Assembly (NCBI RefSeq): GCF_900094805.1 | Contig: NZ_FMAT01000007.1 | Coordinates: forward strand, 88,702-152,701 | From: Arthrobacter sp. NIO-1057 | GTDB taxonomy: Bacteria > Actinomycetota > Actinomycetes > Actinomycetales > Micrococcaceae | Direction: 5' to 3' | DNA length: 64,000 nt | In this document: positions 55,120-63,814 of the stretch, piece after piece | Position numbering within the stretch: the first letter of the stretch is position 1 | Layout: every line of letters starts with the position of its first letter | Program-made: the position numbers and the translations under genes | Notes under the pieces: generated by a model | The model's input: only the letters and a program-made list of their open reading frames with translations | Database searches by the model: none | What the model was told of the DNA's origin: nothing

Positions 55120-57690
55120 CTACTGCTGATTCAGTCGTCTCTTCGTCTTCGCCGTGGCTACATGCTCCCAAGGATTTTCTGGCCAAGGATGTTTGGGATA
55201 TCGTCCGCGCATTTCGGATCGAACTTGGGCGTACGGACCGTTAAAGAAGCTCACCAGATCATCGGTCACCGCCAGTGGATGGCCGCCTGGAGACAGTAAA
55301 TGAAACTGGACCGGTAGTTTTTCGCGCACGAGGCGCGGAGACTGATCCATGCCAAAGCATTCTTGAAGTTTGACGGCTACCACGGCGGGGCCGTGATCAC
55401 CCACGGGCGGGTAAGCAATACGAATCATGGACCCCGAGGGCACTTGGAGTCGTTGCGGAACCAAATCATCAAAATCGTGTGCGTGCTCCCATGGAAGCAA
55501 CGTCCGCAGAGCCGAATAGAGATCAACTTGTGCCGCGTTTTTACCTTTAGCCACCTGACGCAAGATCGGTTCTAGCCAGTCTTCGCTTCGTGCAATCAAC
55601 GATGGTTCATCCACCGCGCAGAAGGGTTCCCCCAAGAGGCAGTAAGCCACTGCCATACGACGGCGTAGGGAATCAAAGCTTTCTTGTTCCCCGAAGAATG
55701 ACAGTCCCTGCTCTTGCACGGCTAATTCGACTGCCTGCATTCCCAGCTCTTCAGTGGCTTTGACCGGACGCGAGGACAATTCAATTGCTCCGAAGTGTTC
55801 CACCTTGCGCGCCCTGGTCCTGCCGTCCACAAACTCAGCCGTTTCGCTACTTTCATACATGTGTGGAACCAGCTCAAGTAGCGTCGACAGGTCGATGCCG
55901 GTCGCACGCCTGATGGTGGCCTTGGATCCAGTTCTGGCAACTTCAACAACTGCCAGATATTCTTCATGCGCTAGCTGGCTTTTGGGAGGAAGAACCGCTC
56001 GGGTGCCCGAGGCGAGTAGATACTCATCGTGGGACACCTTGCGCGCCACCCACTGTGGGTAGGCCAGAGCGCAGAAAGCAGACAAGGCATCAGCCGCTGA
56101 GCCACCTGTCTGAGCTGGCTGCCCCTTCAGACTTTGTCCCCCGCCATCAACTAACCGTTTCAAACGCGCAGTTTCCTGCTTCCAGGCACGGTGAGCTGGG
56201 TGAGACGGCTTCCGCACCGAGGCATAGAGTTCTTGCAGATCAGCACTGGCGATACGCTCGGAGCTGGCTAATAATGCGACAGATTCTGCAGCTGCTTGTG
56301 CACCAAATATGGGCGCGCCTTCGAGCAATGCGCGTGCAGTCCGAGGGTCAGTGGGAATCTTGATCATTTGTTCGCCCGAGGCGGTAATGCGTCCTGATTC
56401 GTCAACAGCGCCCAGGCTTTTGAGCACTAGCTCATCGCTCGCCATTATTGTTTCAGGAGGAGCCTCCCACAGCTCCAGGCCTTCTCCCCTGGGCGTTCCC
56501 CACGCTGCCAAAGCAAGCCCTGCTGACACCAAATCACCGGTGCGAATTTCTGGAGTTGAATACTCTGGAGCGGCGGCAAAGGTCTTCGGATCCAAGGTGC
56601 GCACAACTTGGCCAGGACCAAGACGTCCTGCACGGCCAGCGCGCTGGGTTGCTGTGGCGCGACTAGCTACGACGGTAACCAACCCGGAGAGTCCACGCGA
56701 GGTATCACGGCGTGGTTCTCGGGCATAGCCAGCATCAATGACCAGATGGACGCGAGGAACGGTTAGCGACGATTCCGCGATGGATGTTGAAACGATAATT
56801 CGTGGAGGTCTGCCGGGCTCAGGTTCGTTGAGAATCGCGTCTTGCTCTGCCGATGAAATTTGCGAGTGAAGTTCCAATGCCCTGATTCCGCTGGCAGAAA
56901 TCTGCGCACAGACACGTTGAACTTCGCGCACTCCGGGTACAAACACCAGGGTGTCCACCGGATAGTTGCTTGCGGCATTTACCTTGGCCGAATACTGCAC
57001 ACTGGTGGTAGCTACATGCCTGAGGTAGTCATCTTTGATGCCGAATTCTGTGACACGAGTTGATGAGTAGCTTTCAAAAATTTCCTCGACATCATATTGT
57101 GCGCTGTGGGCACTGATGATTCTGATGGGTTTTTCAGCTGAGAGGAAATCTGCAAGCTCTTTGGCATGCAAGGTCGCACTCATTAGAACGAGACAGAGGT
57201 CATCTCGGAGTTCGCTGACTTGTTTGATCATTGCCAGCAATAAATCGGTGTCAATGGAACGTTCATGGACTTCATCAATGATCACCGCACTGATTCCGTC
57301 CAAATCTGGGTCTGCCAGCAATCGACGCAACATCAGACCCGCAGTAACAAATTCCACTTCAGTTCTCGCGGAAGCCGCGCGATCCCCGCGAACGGAAAAG
57401 CCGACTTTCTCACCCAGCACGGAACCATCCAACTGGGCAAGCCTTCGGGCTGCTGCGCGCGCTGCCACGCGACGTGGTTGGGTAACAATAATTTTCCCTG
57501 TCAGACCAGCTTCTCGCAGTGCATTGGCCACCGTCGGTGGAACGATGGTGGTTTTACCGGATCCTGGCGGGGCTTGAATCACCAGTGGATTGCTGGGGTC
57601 CGCCACCAATGATTGGTAAAGGTCATCTCGGCTGGGACCGAAGGCTAGTCCGGAAGAGATCTGTTCTAGATCAAATGTGCCGGTGTTCAT
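55120..57690 (-). CDS. hrpB: ATP-dependent helicase HrpB
   Basis: An 856-residue DEAH-type helicase. Walker A is QAPPGSGKTT (about 39-48), motif II IDEVHERS (about 139-146), motif III SATL, motif VI QRAGRAGRLGPG, then the HA2 domain and a long HrpB-specific C-terminus (YPKHPWPENPW near the end). E. coli HrpB has no settled role; the gene is widespread. It overlaps the alpha/beta hydrolase gene upstream by four bases (ATGA), so the two are co-translated. The start ATG is fixed by that overlap. Confidence 0.93.
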   Translation of the reverse strand: MNTGTFDLEQISSGLAFGPSRDDLYQSLVADPSNPLVIQAPPGSGKTTIVPPTVANALREAGLTGKIIVTQPRRVAARAAARRLAQLDGSVLGEKVGFSVRGDRAASARTEVEFVTAGLMLRRLLADPDLDGISAVIIDEVHERSIDTDLLLAMIKQVSELRDDLCLVLMSATLHAKELADFLSAEKPIRIISAHSAQYDVEEIFESYSSTRVTEFGIKDDYLRHVATTSVQYSAKVNAASNYPVDTLVFVPGVREVQRVCAQISASGIRALELHSQISSAEQDAILNEPEPGRPPRIIVSTSIAESSLTVPRVHLVIDAGYAREPRRDTSRGLSGLVTVVASRATATQRAGRAGRLGPGQVVRTLDPKTFAAAPEYSTPEIRTGDLVSAGLALAAWGTPRGEGLELWEAPPETIMASDELVLKSLGAVDESGRITASGEQMIKIPTDPRTARALLEGAPIFGAQAAAESVALLASSERIASADLQELYASVRKPSHPAHRAWKQETARLKRLVDGGGQSLKGQPAQTGGSAADALSAFCALAYPQWVARKVSHDEYLLASGTRAVLPPKSQLAHEEYLAVVEVARTGSKATIRRATGIDLSTLLELVPHMYESSETAEFVDGRTRARKVEHFGAIELSSRPVKATEELGMQAVELAVQEQGLSFFGEQESFDSLRRRMAVAYCLLGEPFCAVDEPSLIARSEDWLEPILRQVAKGKNAAQVDLYSALRTLLPWEHAHDFDDLVPQRLQVPSGSMIRIAYPPVGDHGPAVVAVKLQECFGMDQSPRLVREKLPVQFHLLSPGGHPLAVTDDLVSFFNGPYAQVRSEMRGRYPKHPWPENPWEHVATAKTKRRLNQQ

Positions 57691-58478
57691 GCCTGACGCC
57701 CAGCCCAGAATGAGCGTATGGCATTGACGATTGGTTCAATGGGATACAGCGTTCCACCGTGAGTGCGTCCTGGCAGGGCGACCATTCGCGCGTTAGGTAA
57801 TGTGCGCACCATGATTTTGTTTTGATCAAAGCGTGGCTGATCTCGGGTGCCAATAAGCAGCAGGGTTGGAATCTTGATTCTGGCCAAGTCAGCAAGATCA
57901 ATATTCTGCAGAGTCTCCGCGGCTTCGTAATAGGCGGCCAGCGCTAACGGATCATTTGATTTGAAAGCCAACCGGGTTGCGGGATCCAGTTTGCCGCCAG
58001 TCTCCTGACCGGTGACGAAGCCTTCAATGTCGCCTCGGCGCAATACTTCCAGGTAGCCGGGGAAGAAGAGCTTGCCGATTTCCCCAGGCGTAATTTCATA
58101 AGTGCCGCCGAGCATGATCAACGAGATGACCTGCTCTGGGTGAGTCATGGCTAGGTGCAATCCGGTACGTGCGCCAAAGGAGTATCCAATAATGTGCACG
58201 CGATCTAGGTTTAGGTGTTGCAGGACCGCTTGGATGTCACTGACGACCTTATCCATCGTGTATTCAGTGACATCATGAGACTTCGCCGATTTGCCATGAC
58301 CACGCAAGTCCATGCGGATGGTCCGATGGTCCTCACCAAGTGCTTTGGTGTAACCCAGCCCCCGCCAGATGGAACGAGATAAAGCTGAACCGTGCAGGAA
58401 AAGAATTGGTTCTCCTTCGGCTCCGTCATCGTCGAAAAAGATGTCGAAACCATCGACGGGATTATTGATCATCGGCAT
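57687..58478 (-). CDS. Alpha/beta-fold hydrolase
   Basis: A cytoplasmic hydrolase of 263 residues. The oxyanion HGSALS segment, nucleophile elbow GYSFGA (Ser in the middle), an acid in GTRDQP and catalytic His in GRTHGG complete the triad arrangement. The start is taken at 58478 (MPMINN); ATG 58472 is equally plausible, and no strong ribosome site marks either. The open frame to 58586 is not supported. It is the first gene of a pair with hrpB. The substrate is unknown. Confidence 0.82.
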   Translation of the reverse strand: MPMINNPVDGFDIFFDDDGAEGEPILFLHGSALSRSIWRGLGYTKALGEDHRTIRMDLRGHGKSAKSHDVTEYTMDKVVSDIQAVLQHLNLDRVHIIGYSFGARTGLHLAMTHPEQVISLIMLGGTYEITPGEIGKLFFPGYLEVLRRGDIEGFVTGQETGGKLDPATRLAFKSNDPLALAAYYEAAETLQNIDLADLARIKIPTLLLIGTRDQPRFDQNKIMVRTLPNARMVALPGRTHGGTLYPIEPIVNAIRSFWAGRQA

Positions 58479-58630
58479 GTATTCGATTAAATCCCTTATC
58501 CAAGGTGAAGGTGAAATCAGAGTTCTCCCGAATCTATCGACATTCCCATCTAATAGGTGAAGACTGAAGGTACACGACAGGGCCACTGCTAATAATCGTG
58601 GCTTGGAATAGATTCAAAAGGGGGAAGACG

Positions 58631-58768
58631 ATGAACACGCAACCTGCCAATGGGCAGCCAGTAGATCCCGATGAAGAGAAAAAACTACATGACAAGCACG
58701 ACGAAGAGCTTGTCGAAGAATGGGAAGACGAGTCTTTCCCCGCTTCTGATCCGCCATCAAATTATTAG
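58631..58768 (+). CDS. Small acidic protein with FPASDPP motif
   Basis: A 45-residue ORF with a strong ribosome site, GGGGGAAG, just before the ATG. The product is very acidic (16 Asp/Glu), with a charged central helix (EEKKLHDKHDEELVEEWED) and the C-terminal ESFPASDPP motif, which I have seen at the ends of other short bacterial proteins of unknown function. It diverges from the hydrolase gene and is followed about 95 bases later by a hairpin. Codon use looks normal. I infer it is expressed; its role is unknown. Confidence 0.65.
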   Translation: MNTQPANGQPVDPDEEKKLHDKHDEELVEEWEDESFPASDPPSNY

Positions 58769-58864
58769 GCATCATGTTCCAAGGTGAGAACACACGTGAC
58801 TCTCAGCTTGTTTCAAGACTCGGCTCCTAATGTGGTTAATACCTTCTCAAGGTGCGAGTGATCT

Positions 58865-58918
58865 AGAAGAACCGATTCGTACAGGCGTTACCTCCTTGGC
58901 CTGACGGACCGGTTCTTC
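58865..58918 (+). terminator. Terminator hairpin after the small acidic ORF
   Basis: AGAAGAACCG pairs with CGGTTCTTC around an imperfect inner stem (CGT-CAGG with CCTG-CG). The rest of the 317-base gap 58769-59085 shows only a promoter near 59000. Confidence 0.55.
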
Positions 58919-58998
58919 ATTTAACCTCGGCCGAACCCAGTCCGCTTTGCAGGGCGGTTGCGGTATTACGCATTTAGCAGATTTGCTCTATGGACATG

Positions 58999-59026
58999 TT
59001 GGGCAATTCACCTTGTGGCATAGTCT
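58999..59026 (+). promoter_or_regulatory. Candidate promoter of the aldo/keto reductase gene
   Basis: TTGGGC and TAGTCT are separated by 16 bases, 60 bases before the GTG start. Confidence 0.4.
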
Positions 59027-59085
59027 GAAGTGGAAGCTCATTGCCCTCCACTCAGTCAGCACAGACGCTGCTAGAAAGGTGCCTC

Positions 59086-60147
59086 GTGGAATACGAACGA
59101 ATGCCGGCCACCAAAGAACTACACCGCCCCTATACCGCTGCGGCCGATCGCTATGAACACTTTGGCTACCGCCGAGTTGGAGATTCGGGTCTACGGCTTC
59201 CACCACTGTCGTTGGGTCTGTGGTGGAATTTCGGAGATAACCGACCTTTCGACAGTCAGCGCGAAATTCTTCGACATGCCTTTGACCACGGCATCAACCA
59301 TTTCGACCTAGCCAACAACTACGGGCCACCTGCCGGTTCTGCTGAAGAGAACTTTGGCCGTATGATGCGCAAGGACTTCAAGCCCTACCGCAATGAACTG
59401 CTCATCTCTTCCAAAGCCGGCTATGACATGTGGCCCGGTCCATATGGCACCTTCGGTTCCCGCAAGTACCTTATCGCTTCATGCGAAGCGTCACTGGAGA
59501 AAATGGGACTGGACTACGTAGATATCTTCTACTCGCACCGCTTTGATCCAAAGACGCCCTTGGAAGAAACCATTGGCGCTTTGGATACCTTAGTACGTCA
59601 GGGCAAGGCCACCTACGTGGGTATATCTTCCTACTCCGCAGAACGTACTGCACAAGCAAAGCAGATCGCGAATGATCTGGGGACACCTTTGGTCATCCAC
59701 CAGCCTTCGTACAACATTCTCAATCCATGGGTTGAACACGGATTGTTGCAGACCTTGGAAAAGGAACGCATGGGAACCATTGCGTTTACACCGTTGGCTC
59801 AGGGTCTATTGACCGACAAGTATTTGTCCACTACTAATGTTCAGCGCCAGGGCGGGCGTCGTTCGCTCGAAAGTCAGTTGACCGAGGAGAACTTGACCAA
59901 GGTCCGCCGGCTGAATGAAGTCGCACAGAAGCGCGGTCAGTCTTTAGCGCAGATGGCGCTGGCATGGCTGCTGCGAGACGGGGCCGCAACTTCCGTCCTT
60001 ATTGGCGCTTCTTCCACTAAGCAGCTGGACGAAAATCTGGGTGCGTTAGGCAACCTTGAATTTAGCGAGGCGGAGTTGTCTGAGATCGCTGATATCGCCC
60101 AGGGCGACGCCGGCATCGACTGGTGGCGTGCCTCGGCAATCAGCTAG
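59086..60147 (+). CDS. Aldo/keto reductase, YghZ (AKR14) type
   Basis: An NADPH-dependent carbonyl reductase of 353 residues. The catalytic tetrad is visible: D and Y in FDLANNYGPPAGSAEENFG, K in SSKAGYDMWPGPYG and H in FYSHRFDPKTP. The GPYGTFGSRKYL segment is typical of YghZ/Kv-beta relatives, which reduce methylglyoxal and glyceraldehyde 3-phosphate. The GTG at 59086 follows AAGGTG by five bases; the ATG at 59101 is the alternative. The gene is single and ends with a hairpin at 60183. Confidence 0.9.
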   Translation: MEYERMPATKELHRPYTAAADRYEHFGYRRVGDSGLRLPPLSLGLWWNFGDNRPFDSQREILRHAFDHGINHFDLANNYGPPAGSAEENFGRMMRKDFKPYRNELLISSKAGYDMWPGPYGTFGSRKYLIASCEASLEKMGLDYVDIFYSHRFDPKTPLEETIGALDTLVRQGKATYVGISSYSAERTAQAKQIANDLGTPLVIHQPSYNILNPWVEHGLLQTLEKERMGTIAFTPLAQGLLTDKYLSTTNVQRQGGRRSLESQLTEENLTKVRRLNEVAQKRGQSLAQMALAWLLRDGAATSVLIGASSTKQLDENLGALGNLEFSEAELSEIADIAQGDAGIDWWRASAIS

Positions 60148-60182
60148 CTAGCATTCAAATACGGCAGATTAGTCGTTTTCAT

Positions 60183-60221
60183 AGCCGTGGTTTCCCCGCT
60201 TTCACTTGGGAGACCACGGCT
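60183..60221 (+). terminator. Terminator after the aldo/keto reductase gene
   Basis: AGCCGTGGTTTCCC and GGGAGACCACGGCT form a 14-bp stem with one G-U pair and an 11-base loop. Confidence 0.8.
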
Positions 60222-60327
60222 TTGCTAGTGCTTATAACACGACCTGTTTTCGACGGGTGAAAGTTACTTCTTCATACTGGCTCAAACTCATTTCTGAGGA
60301 TAAGCTCGGAGAAGACGCACAATGAAG

Positions 60328-60340
60328 TGAATTACATTCA
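60328..60340. promoter_or_regulatory. Candidate operator shared with the FAD amine oxidase operon
   Basis: TGAATTACATTCA, identical to 8182-8194, lies 73 bases before the succinate-semialdehyde dehydrogenase start. Outer bases (AA on the left, TTT on the right) continue the symmetry. Confidence 0.55.
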
Positions 60341-60413
60341 TTTATTGGGTGAAGTTCGATAGCGTCAAGATAAAGACTTACGCTGACCAATCTGCACAAA
60401 CGAAGGAGCATTG

Positions 60414-61796
60414 ATGAGCGCCCCAACCTACAAGGTCTTGAACCCGGCCACCGGAGACGTTGTCGAAGAATTTGACGCAGCAACTGACGAACAAGTTGAG
60501 CAGGCGCTTGCCGCCGCGCAGTCCGCTTATGAATCGTGGCAGGACGTCGACACCAACGAACGCGCAAAGATTGTCTCCAAAGTCGGAGCACTCTTCGCCG
60601 AACGTGCCGATGAACTGGGCAAGATCATGACCACTGAAATGGGCAAGCCACTATCAGAGGCAATTGGCGAAGCACAGTTCTGCCAGGAGATCTTCGAATA
60701 CTTCGCCACCGAGGGCCCAACCCTTGCAGCGGATCAGGAAATCAAGTCGTTCTCCGGCGGCAAGGCTGTTGTACAGAAGCGCCCGGTAGGTCCATTGCTG
60801 GGCATCATGCCTTGGAACTTTCCGCTGTACCAGGTGGCTCGTTTCGCAGCACCTAACCTGATGCTGGGCAATACCATCCTCCTGAAGCATGCTGAGTCTT
60901 GCCCTCGTTCGGCACTGGCCATCCAGGAAATCATGGACGAAGCTGGCGTTCCTGCAGGCGTGTACAACAACGTCTTTGCAACCCATGATCAGATCTCCAC
61001 CATCATTGCTGATCCTCGCATCCAGGGCGTTTCCTTGACCGGTTCCGAACGTGCCGGTGCCATCATCGGCGAACAGGCTGGACGCAACCTCAAGAAGGCC
61101 GTTCTGGAACTTGGCGGTTCAGATCCGTTTGTTGTCCTTGATTCCGATGATGTCCCAGGCATCGTTGATACGGCGTGGGGCTACCGCATTGATAACACCG
61201 GTCAGGCCTGCAACTCGAATAAGCGCATGATTGTCATGGAAGACATCTACGACGAGTTCGTTGCAGAACTAACCAAGCGCGCCGATGGCTTGAAGCCAGG
61301 TGACCCAATGGAGGAAGCCGAGGGAACCTTCGCTCCGCTTTCCTCACGTAAAGCTGCGGAATCCCTGCATGAGCAGGTTCAGGATGCAGTATCCAAGGGT
61401 GCAACCTTGCACGCTGGTGGCGTTCTGCATGATGGCCCATCAGCCTACTACTCACCTGCCGTCCTTACCGGGATCACCAGGGATATGCGTGCGTACTACG
61501 AAGAGCTCTTCGGTCCAGTAGCCGTCGTATACAAGGTGAGCAGCGATGAGGAAGCCACTGAACTGGCCAACGACACCATCTACGGTTTGGGCGGCTCTGT
61601 TCACTCCACGGATGTGGAACGCGCTTCCAAGGTTGCTCAGAAACTGCAGTCAGGCATGACCAACGTCAACGTGGCCAGCGCCGAAGGTGCTGAGATGCCA
61701 TTTGGTGGCGTGAAGCGTTCAGGTTTCGGCCGTGAGCTGGGTCCACTAGGCATGGACGAATTCGTGAACAAGCGTCTGTTCTACGTAGGTGAGTAA
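60414..61796 (+). CDS. gabD: Succinate-semialdehyde dehydrogenase, Sad/YneI-like
   Basis: Oxidises succinate semialdehyde to succinate, the last step of GABA degradation. The 460-residue protein has N135 in PWNFP, base E232 in LELGGS and nucleophile C266 in NTGQACN. The cofactor motif reads KHAES (K158-H159) where most relatives have KPSE. KHA is typical of the Sad/YneI branch, so the symbol gabD describes function, not closest relative. AAGGAG lies five bases before the ATG. The palindrome at 60328 links it to the putrescine-type operon at 8358, which makes GABA. A GABA transaminase gene is not in the window. Confidence 0.87.
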   Translation: MSAPTYKVLNPATGDVVEEFDAATDEQVEQALAAAQSAYESWQDVDTNERAKIVSKVGALFAERADELGKIMTTEMGKPLSEAIGEAQFCQEIFEYFATEGPTLAADQEIKSFSGGKAVVQKRPVGPLLGIMPWNFPLYQVARFAAPNLMLGNTILLKHAESCPRSALAIQEIMDEAGVPAGVYNNVFATHDQISTIIADPRIQGVSLTGSERAGAIIGEQAGRNLKKAVLELGGSDPFVVLDSDDVPGIVDTAWGYRIDNTGQACNSNKRMIVMEDIYDEFVAELTKRADGLKPGDPMEEAEGTFAPLSSRKAAESLHEQVQDAVSKGATLHAGGVLHDGPSAYYSPAVLTGITRDMRAYYEELFGPVAVVYKVSSDEEATELANDTIYGLGGSVHSTDVERASKVAQKLQSGMTNVNVASAEGAEMPFGGVKRSGFGRELGPLGMDEFVNKRLFYVGE

Positions 61797-61824
61797 CGAT
61801 CTGAAGCGACTTCGCTTCGATGAC

Positions 61825-61868
61825 AAACAGTAGGGGTGAACCACAAAAGTGGTTCACCCCTACTGTTT
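61825..61868. terminator. Bidirectional terminator, 20-bp perfect stem
   Basis: AAACAGTAGGGGTGAACCAC and its perfect complement around an AAAA loop, between two convergent genes. Confidence 0.92.
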
Positions 61869-61877
61869 GCTTAATCG

Positions 61878-62951
61878 TCAAACGATTGCCGAAGCCTTTT
61901 CAGGTTCATCATCTGCGATTTCATCCGGCTCTTGGACCGGTTGAGGCGACTTCTTGAAGGGAGAAATCGAGTTCCATCTAGCTACAAGCCACTTCTGAAT
62001 AATGATCCACGTTGTACTAGATACGAGTACTGCATCGGCAGAAGCCATGATCCCCGAGAAGAACGGAAGGCCCATGACAACCGCAATGCCAATGTGCATG
62101 CCAAGAATCATTACCAAGGCAATTCGCCGGCTGATCTTGTGGAATAGCATAAACGGGAAAGCGATCTGAGCGACTACGGTCACGTAAGTAATCAGTGAAA
62201 CAATCCATGAGTTCGCTGTAATCAGCCCGCTAAGCCACGGGAAAATACCGTAGGCTTCTGAACTCACAGGGTAATACATGGCCGTTCCGTTTTGCCAAAG
62301 GTCGCCTTGAACCTTGTAAAGCCCAGCTTCTAGATACACCAGGCAAAGCTGAGCGACGACGAGGCACAGGGCAATGTTGTGAAGCACCGTGACGACCTCA
62401 AATTCGCGCTTCTTTTTACCTTTACGCTGTCGTAGCCATGAATCCACCGACCATCGCTTTGAGAGATCAGCAAAAATTAGGTAGATCAGCATGATTCTGA
62501 TGAAGTAATTTCCACCATCAGAAATCGGTGTATTTTGAGCATTGATCGCGGTATAGAAAATAAAGAATAGTGGCGTGATGATTCGTGTTTGCCAACCAGC
62601 AACAAACAAGATCGCCAACAGAATTGCCACCGTGTACCAGAAGACAAAAAACCCAACGCCAGCATCGCGAAGAATATCCAACGGCCACTTATATCCGAGG
62701 ACTGAACGATAAGGCTCTAAGTAGGCCGAACCTGGCCCCCAAATCTTTGCGGCAACCGGAATGTTAAACAGAAGCCAGCCCAAGATAAACAGTCCTGAAG
62801 CAATTCTCATCACTGCTAGGCCATAGGATGCGTTTCGGTTTTCAGTAAACCAACGATAAATCCAACTCAATGCATCGGAACCGAAACTTTTATTCTTCGC
62901 AATCCAAGCTCGTATCGATGGGCTCTCCACCGGTTGCTCATTTAGCTCCAT
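61878..62951 (-). CDS. HTTM-domain membrane protein (SdpB-like)
   Basis: A 357-residue protein with about eight hydrophobic helices of the HTTM type, a domain shared with vitamin K-dependent carboxylases and Bacillus SdpB. RIASGLFILGWLLFNIP, NAQNTPISDGGNYFIRIMLIYLIFADLS and YLEAGLYKVQGDLWQNGTAMYYPV are the characteristic segments. It overlaps the upstream DUF5819-like gene by ten bases. In Bacillus subtilis SdpA and SdpB together mature the toxin SdpC. By analogy this pair may process a secreted peptide; no such peptide gene is visible. The C-terminus is acidic. Confidence 0.8.
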   Translation of the reverse strand: MELNEQPVESPSIRAWIAKNKSFGSDALSWIYRWFTENRNASYGLAVMRIASGLFILGWLLFNIPVAAKIWGPGSAYLEPYRSVLGYKWPLDILRDAGVGFFVFWYTVAILLAILFVAGWQTRIITPLFFIFYTAINAQNTPISDGGNYFIRIMLIYLIFADLSKRWSVDSWLRQRKGKKKREFEVVTVLHNIALCLVVAQLCLVYLEAGLYKVQGDLWQNGTAMYYPVSSEAYGIFPWLSGLITANSWIVSLITYVTVVAQIAFPFMLFHKISRRIALVMILGMHIGIAVVMGLPFFSGIMASADAVLVSSTTWIIIQKWLVARWNSISPFKKSPQPVQEPDEIADDEPEKASAIV

Positions 62952-63697
62952 ACTGACACCGTCGATTCATCAAATTTCTTAGTGTCGCGCCAACCGATGT
63001 AGGTTTCGCGAGACTTCGTCGTGGCTTTCTCATCATGCCGTTGCGCGAATGGAACGATAGGTTCACGGCGTAGCTTGATCTCTACCATTGACGCGCCGCC
63101 CCACTGTTCAATTGCGTATAAAGATGCGAAGCCGACTGCAGTATCTTCCATTCGTTTATAGGCCCGAAGGTTGCTCAGCTCAGAAGAAGAATATTTTTTG
63201 CGTGCCTCCGCTGAATTTAGGTCAACTCCGAAGACCGGCGTACCCAGAACATAAGGGTTACCAATCTGTTTGCGAGCGCTTGAACTGAGATCTGAGGCCG
63301 CGCTCCACAATCGGCCGTGAATCGATTTGGATTGTTTCGTTTCACGGTTGGCAAACATATTTCCAGCACGGCTTTTCATTTCTTCTGCCGTGACATTACG
63401 CCATTCTGTGAACTCTGCGCCACCTGAGCTACCTTTGGCACAGACTTCAGCCGAGGAAAGGCAGGCTCTCATTGTGAAGTATTCGTCTTGCGAATATGGC
63501 CCTGGAGCGAAGAGACTCCACCCTTGATCTAAAGGACCGAGGAAATATTTATTCAATTGCGGTTGTAGCGACGTTTTTATGGGTGTCGAAGGGCCTGTGA
63601 AAGCCAAAGTGGCACCAATATGGCCTAGCGCAGCCAATCCCGCAATAAGTAGTACCAAGACTGTAAACAGTTTCGGCTTAGTTTTTTGTTGCCTCAT
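62942..63697 (-). CDS. DUF5819/SdpA-like single-pass membrane protein
   Basis: A 251-residue protein with one N-terminal membrane helix (about 10-33) and an exported domain. PLDQGWSLFAPGPYSQDEYFTMRA (about 55-78) is the core motif seen in DUF5819 and SdpA-like proteins. Two Cys (C79 and C86) could form a disulfide. It overlaps the HTTM gene by ten bases and is the first of the pair, an arrangement seen in SdpA/SdpB-like loci. A terminator precedes it, so the wall-anchored protein upstream is probably a separate unit. Function is inferred by analogy. Confidence 0.78.
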   Translation of the reverse strand: MRQQKTKPKLFTVLVLLIAGLAALGHIGATLAFTGPSTPIKTSLQPQLNKYFLGPLDQGWSLFAPGPYSQDEYFTMRACLSSAEVCAKGSSGGAEFTEWRNVTAEEMKSRAGNMFANRETKQSKSIHGRLWSAASDLSSSARKQIGNPYVLGTPVFGVDLNSAEARKKYSSSELSNLRAYKRMEDTAVGFASLYAIEQWGGASMVEIKLRREPIVPFAQRHDEKATTKSRETYIGWRDTKKFDESTVSVWS

Positions 63698-63761
63698 CAG
63701 GCCATTGTCTCCGAATCTTCAACACTCGTGTATTTTACGATTGCTACAAGAATACGAAATG

Positions 63762-63788
63762 GGAGGGGCATCACTTGGATGCCCCTCC
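63762..63788 (-). terminator. Terminator after the wall-anchored protein gene
   Basis: GGAGGGGCATC and its perfect complement, 5-base loop, 26 bases beyond the stop. Confidence 0.8.
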
Positions 63789-63814
63789 TATTTCCGCTTA
63801 TAGCGACGTTTTGA

